From NCBI GenBank assembly GCA_900074885.1, contig FJUW01000020.1, positions 291,182 through 355,181 of the forward strand: a DNA stretch of 64,000 nt. The letters run 5' to 3'. Positions 58,901 through 64,000 of the stretch are shown in pieces. Below the pieces are notes generated by a model. The model worked only from the letters and a program-made list of their open reading frames with translations. It ran no database searches and was not told where the DNA came from. Each line of letters begins with the position of its first letter. Within the stretch, counting starts at the first letter, position 1. Origin of the DNA: Rhynchosporium graminicola (Eukaryota > Ascomycota > Leotiomycetes > Helotiales > Ploettnerulaceae). The translations under genes were made by a program, and so were the position numbers.

Positions 58901-61176
58901 TATAAGATACTTTTTAGTTACTTATAATTTATCTATAGATTACTAATATAAAAGCGAATATATATTAGGTAATAATTCTTTTAGAATAATTTTATAATTA
59001 TATAAGCGATATAGTAGAAGAATATTAGAATCCTACTTAGAAAAGGCTTCCTTAAGGGTATAGTATTATTCTAGTAGCTTTTCGGATATAAGTCGTTCGG
59101 TATCGGGATCCTTAGGAGAGTTATTATTTAGATAGTCTTATAAGAAGCGGTCTATCTCGTAGATACTAATAAAGAATAATTCGGAACTTTTATATTTTAT
59201 ATTAAAGTAAAAAGCTATAGTACTAATTTGGTAAATCGTAACTAGTTTCTAGATCCTTAGAAGTTAAGAGGAGTACTTATAGTAAAGTTTCGGCGTAAGT
59301 ACTTTTCTTAATAAATTCGGAGCGGAAAGGGGTTCGGATTCCTTAGCGATAAGCGGAAATAGGTTAAAAGGTAAGGATAATATATTAATATACCGTATCG
59401 CTACCGTTTAGTATAATCGGCGTTAGTCTAGCTAGTTTATAGCTAAGTCCCGCGCGTTAGTATTAATTTAATAAGATTAATTAATATTAGGTTTATAAGA
59501 TAGTAGAGTTATAATTATCTCCTTATTATATTAGAGGGTAGCTAGATAGCGTTCCGATTATAGTAACTTATAGTAGAGCGTATTTAGCTTAACTTGAAAT
59601 TATTATATCTATTTAATACTAATAATTATATTTTATTATCCTAAATCGAGGAGAATAAAAGAGTAGTTATAAATACGCTTACTATTAATAGAAAAGTATA
59701 AATATATAAAATAAGTAATATAAGTTCTAATAAACTATTAGAAATTACGTATTAGAATAGAATAAGGTAGTAGCTCGATTTTAATACCGAGGGCCCCTAA
59801 TAGTCGTCTAGTAAGAGTGCAATTAATAAACAGATAACCGTTCGCTCTAGTATTAATTAGGCTATTTATAGAGATTCCTAGCTTATTTATACTAATTATA
59901 ATCGAGTATATAAATTACTTACCTCTTATTAAGGAGTTAAGGTCCAGATTAGAGAGATTATACTTATATAGACCTAGGAAGGAATTTTTACTTAAGCCTT
60001 ATCGTTTCCCTCTAGTATTAGTCTAGATTCGGAGAGTATATCTTCTACTACTTCCTTAGTTACTTAATCCTCTTCCGGAAATTTATTAATTAATTAAACT
60101 TTAGGCGAGTTAAAGTAGTCTAGCTTAATATAACCGAGCTATTTATAACTGTAATACTTAAGGGGTTCTCCGGTTAAGGTAGTAGGGCGTTTTAGCGCGG
60201 AGGGAGTACTAGCTTATACCAGGGTAGAAGTACGTACGTATAGTATAAGAGTAGTTTATCGAGGAGCTAAGCTTAAGGACCGGTAAGAGGTAGAACTAGT
60301 AGTAGTCGTAGTAGTAATAGTAAGCTTATAGTACTATACCTGGGCAGTAGCTTTCTCGAGATAGGTATATTCTGAGTTATAGTAATACTCGGTATCGAAA
60401 GAAAGTAAGGATCTAACTATAGAAGCGTAATCCTTATTCTACGTTAGTTTAATAATAAGGGTTAAAGCGCGTAAGAATAGTATAATCTTATCCTATATAT
60501 AGAAGAACTACTCTTTCTTTTTAACTTTACTTTAGATAATAGCGCTTTGAAATCGATTACGAAACTCAGCGAAAGTCTCGCGTATATAGCTAAGTTATTA
60601 TATTTCTAAGTAATAGAAAGTATTATAGTAGTTATCTTCCTCTAAACTAGTAAGAAAGTTCTCCTCTAATAAGAAGATTATTTTATTACTAGTTTTAAAT
60701 TCGTTAGCGAGATACTAAGGCATAAGATACTCCTTAGCTAAATTAGTAACTAGCTCCTATACGAGAACGCGCTAAGAGAAGTCTATAGGGTAATAGTTAG
60801 CGTTTATAGCTAGCCGGTCTCGTATTAATACTCTCTATTAGAGGAAAGTAAAGTCCGATCTATTATCTAAGGGCAAGATCTTCTTAGTAAGATAAGACTT
60901 CCTAAGGCGTAACTCTACTGATTCAGCGCCGGGAGAGGGAGATAGTTTATTAGGAATAGTATCCTCTCTCTTAGTACTACGTATCAGAATAGAGTTTATT
61001 AAGTTATTAAACTCTATTATACGCGGAGATTATAGTATTAGTTCTAGTAAGAGAGTCGAAGATAAGCGAGAGACCCTTATAAGGAACTTATCTTATATAG
61101 AGATTAATCTATCTATAGTATCTTCTAGAGAGTTATTCTTTTCCTCTTAGTCCGCTAATTATTATAAGAGGGAATA

Positions 61177-61411
61177 TGTGACGCTTGCTCTAGAAAGGTC
61201 TCAAAACTACCTGAGTAGTAAGACCTCATATTGCTATGAATATGAAGTAGTAAGAATCACTTAAGAATCTATAACTAAGGAGTAAAGAAGTAGAGAGAGA
61301 ATAGAAGTATATATATAAAAAGGGGCCCCTAAACTCTACTCGTGTAATCTCGCTTAGTAGTAAGTGTTTCTACTAATAGGGAAAGACCTCTAAACCTGAC
61401 TAGTTGTTATA
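61177..61411 (-). repeat. Left (3') LTR of element F
   Basis: TGTGACGCTTGCTCTAG to ACTAGTTGTTATA. The left 60 bases keep many CA/TG steps. The TG...CA ends and TAG spacer to the purine tract fit the other gypsy elements here. Confidence 0.85.
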
Positions 61412-64000
61412 CTACCCCCCCCTCCGAAAAAAGCTCGCCCTCGAGCGTTAGTCTATCTCCTTATTACTATTAAAGTAGTTATAATTATTAATTCTATCGT
61501 AGAAAGCTTTTAGCTAATTAGGTAGTCTAGCAGGAGGTCTAGCTTACGTTAGGTTATTAAGGTGGAATTATTATAGCTTAGCGGGAGCGTATTTAACGTT
61601 TATAGCGTTATACTATATAAGATCGATATCTTAATTTAACTAGGAAACTCAGTATAAGAGGCTATTATACTACTTGCGGCACGTAAGTATATCTTCGATC
61701 TCCTATTTATTATTACTAGTGATATTAATAAGTAGTAGTAGCAGTAAGGTTTATCTTAGTAAGGGGTCGTTTAGATGCTTCTATAGCTTAGCAGCAGGGA
61801 ATACGTTATATACTTTTATACTAGTAGGGAGCTCTAGGTAATAAGAGCTTCTAACTTTTTTAATTATATAGAAGGGTCCGTTAGTCGAGAAGTCGAGTTT
61901 TTTACTAGGTTAAGTACTTATAAAGTAGCGTATATCTAGCTAGATAAGGTCGTCTATAGTGAAATCGACTTTATAGCGTAAGCGATTATAGGATTAGGAT
62001 ATCTTAGCTTATACACGTTAGAGGCTTAATTAAGCGGTAGTCTAAGCGTCGCGTAAGCGATTAGCGTAATCTAGAGCTTACTAAGTATTAAACTTATTAG
62101 TAAGCGTAGTAGAGTTAAGTAAGTCTTTCTAATTCTAATTAACGCAGGGTATATATCTATAAACGACTTTAAAAGGTAAGAGACCTCTAAGGGATTCGTA
62201 AGGGAGAGTTATCTAGGCATAGTCTATAATAAGTAAGAATTCCGACTAGTCGTCTTAATAGTAAGAGATGAAAGGTCGTAATCTGTATTAGAGATATTAG
62301 TTATAGATCTCTATTTAGCTATCTATTTACAGGTAATCTACTGCAGAAAGCTATCTTTTAGTACTAAGAATCGTAATAACTATAATCTAAAAACAGGAAA
62401 CGAATTAAGGCCTTCTATCAGAGGTAATAGTTAATAGAGCTCCGAAATAGCGGTAAATATAATATAAGTAAAGCTTTATAAGGTCGCGCGTATCAGAGGT
62501 CTTTCGGTATAGAATCCTAATTACTTATTTACTAAAACAATCGATAAATACGAGAACGTTATCGTAGCTATATTTATCGCGATTAAAGCTATAGTAGTCG
62601 ACTATAATATACTCCTATAGACGTGATAGTACAGGTAGAGGTTAGAGGAGGCCCGGTTTCTTATCGCGCGGCACTTGAATTCGTTAGTAAGTATAATAGT
62701 TATAGTAGTACTAGTTAATAGTTAAAGCGATTCTATACTACTAGTATTATAATACTAGTAGTTATAAGGTCTTCTTTATATTTAGATAAGTAATCTCTAA
62801 TCGGTCGTATACTTCGCGTATAAGTAGTATACGAAAGTATAAGATATCAGGTACGATTAGTCTTCCTTTATAGAGTAGAAGATCTTTTTCTATAGTTAGT
62901 TTTCTAAGAGTAGCAGAGAGAGCTTATTTCCGTAGAGCTTAGAGTAATAGCGTAATACGATTAGCGTCAAGTACTTACTATACTATAGAAAAGACTAGCG
63001 ATAGGTCGGCGACTTCTAAGGCGTTAATAAGCTTAAAGTTATCTATAGAGTCGGAGCTATTCCGGAGGTTACTTATAAGTAGTACTAGATCGATTTAGTC
63101 TTCGCGTAGTAGCTACTATAAACGCTAAGTTCTTTTAGCATTATTCTAATTATCTAATTCATCTGTTCTATAAGAGAGAGTATTAGCGAGTAGATTATAC
63201 TTCCTAGGTCGATAAGTAATTATAAAGTTATAATCTGCGAGTAGCTCGGCCTATCGGGCTTATCGTGCATTTAGCTATTTAACGGTTATAAAGTACTTAA
63301 GAGCTTTATAATTAGTAATAACGCGGATCTAATATAGTACGCCTACGAGCTCAGATCTCTAGTTATTAAAAGATCGTATAATTACGAGTATTTCCTTATC
63401 GTGAATAGCGTAATTAAGCTCGGCAGGTAGTATAGTCTTAGAGAAGTAAGCTACTAGGAACTAGTCTTTATTATACTATTACGATAGTATACCTGCTATT
63501 ACTCTATTACTAGCGTCTGTTTCGATCATATAAGGTAGATATTGCTAATAGTAGTAGAGAAGTAGTACCGAAGTAAGAGTATGCTTTAGGTAATTAAAGG
63601 TATCTTTATACTCCCTAGCGAACCGAAATAATATATTATTTTTAGTGAGTTATATAAGAGGTTTTACGATAATTCCGTAGTCCTTGATAAATCGTTAGTA
63701 GAAGTTATAAAAGCCTAAGAACGATTATATGCCCTTAACTATAGTCAGGTAATTCTAAGATTATATAATATTAACCTTCTTAGGGTCTACCTCGATCCTA
63801 GAAGTAGAGATAATAAATCTAAGGTATTTAGTGCGAGTAACGTTAAATTTATACTTCTTAAGGTCAGCTTATAATCTAGCGTCTTATAATCGTTATAGCA
63901 CCTCATATACGTATAATTAATACTATAGTAGGTCGTTAGAGTAGATTAGAATATTATCTAGATATACTATATAGAAGTCGTCTAAGTAGTCGAATAAGAC
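61177..64000 (-). mobile_element. Element F: Ty3/gypsy retrotransposon, 3' part, runs off right edge
   Basis: Begins with a 235-bp LTR (61177-61411), followed by the purine tract CGGAGGGGGGGGTAG on the minus strand and CTCGAGGGCGAG, the usual end of fungal gypsy internal regions. Minus-strand degraded domains: integrase (about 61900-62900), RNase H (IETDASNRVIAGILSQ at about 63480-63530), the RT connection RFIKDYGIIVKPL (about 63660-63700) and the RT core YIVYLDNILIYSNDLL (about 63930-63980). A distinct family from B, D and E by LTR. The 5' half is outside the window. Confidence 0.85.

Larger units (their letters stand above)
54221..61176 (-). mobile_element. Element E: Ty3/gypsy retrotransposon, RIP-mutated, likely continuing beyond F
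   Basis: Starts with a 268-bp LTR (54221-54488) and a minus-strand purine tract (GGGAGTGGGTAA), so this is the 3' end of a minus-sense element inserted in B2. Next comes a plus-strand degraded frame (about 54960-55960), then minus-strand pol: chromodomain/integrase-like region (about 56000-57500), RNase H (about 57700-58110, TSNSIIAGVIS), reverse transcriptase (YITYLDNILIYSE, about 58470-58540). Gag-like sequence fills about 60200-61170. No matching right LTR appears before F, so E probably resumes past the window end. Confidence 0.75.

Noticed and set aside
61177..61411. LTR read as the right-hand LTR of element E
   Set aside because: It does not match the LTR at 54221 and has a purine tract on its right side, which makes it the 3' LTR of F.
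63000..64000. Possible telomere or subtelomere end
   Set aside because: No TTAGGG-type repeats; the sequence is gypsy pol that simply continues past the window.
29132..64000. CRISPR-like or centromeric satellite arrays
   Set aside because: No regularly spaced short repeats or tandem satellite; all repetition is explained by LTR elements and one 185-bp duplication.

Overview
The window looks like nuclear DNA of a filamentous ascomycete (Pezizomycotina; possibly Leotiomycetes, weakly inferred). Genes carry short introns (about 45-125 nt) with GT..AG ends and C/T-rich acceptors. The repeat-rich half shows C-to-T / G-to-A decay at CpA/TpG, the pattern of repeat-induced point mutation (RIP), a fungal genome defence. 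No operons, Shine-Dalgarno sites, CRISPR arrays or convincing tRNA genes were seen.

Region 1 (1 to about 25 kb) is ordinary gene territory with long gaps. In order: the 5' part of a flavin monooxygenase (-), a PEX11-family peroxisomal membrane protein (+), a type-B carboxylesterase that has lost its oxyanion-hole motif (-), a fungal rhodopsin-like seven-helix membrane protein (+), the ALG1 mannosyltransferase of N-glycan assembly (-), an MSC2/ZnT5-type zinc transporter (+) divergent from ALG1, a secreted aldose 1-epimerase (-), a DUF4743-plus-Nudix hydrolase (-) and the mitochondrial Obg GTPase MTG2 (-). They are mostly unrelated housekeeping functions and do not form a pathway or biosynthetic cluster. 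Exon borders were worked out by hand from splice signals and protein-family continuity.

Region 2 (26-29.1 kb) is a transition zone. A short element of about 283 bp occurs as a tandem cluster upstream of an RNPS1 (exon-junction/splicing factor) gene, and a further copy interrupts that gene exactly at an ambiguous base N. A two-exon gene for a 65-residue putatively secreted protein lies here, next to a (GGGGAA)n microsatellite and a fragment of the short element's tail.

Region 3 (29.1-64 kb) is an AT-rich island built only of nested, RIP-mutated LTR retrotransposons. Working names: A (29267-30872, gypsy-family end), B (30873-50629, Ty3/gypsy) carrying nested C (35091-41258, Ty1/copia) and D (43477-50361, Ty3/gypsy), B2 (50630-54220, second B-family piece) carrying the small non-autonomous G (51800-53277), E (54221 onward, same family as A) and F (61177 beyond the window end, Ty3/gypsy). 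Nearly all pol reading is on the minus strand. Families B and E also hold a degraded plus-strand reading frame next to the 3' LTR. Element ends were set from paired LTRs, target-site duplications and polypurine tracts.

No new multi-gene system was found. The most useful observations are the edge-sparing RIP pattern seen in all four complete LTR pairs, the RNPS1 disruption, the opposite-strand ORFs inside the gypsy elements, and the candidate effector-like gene at the border of the AT-rich island.
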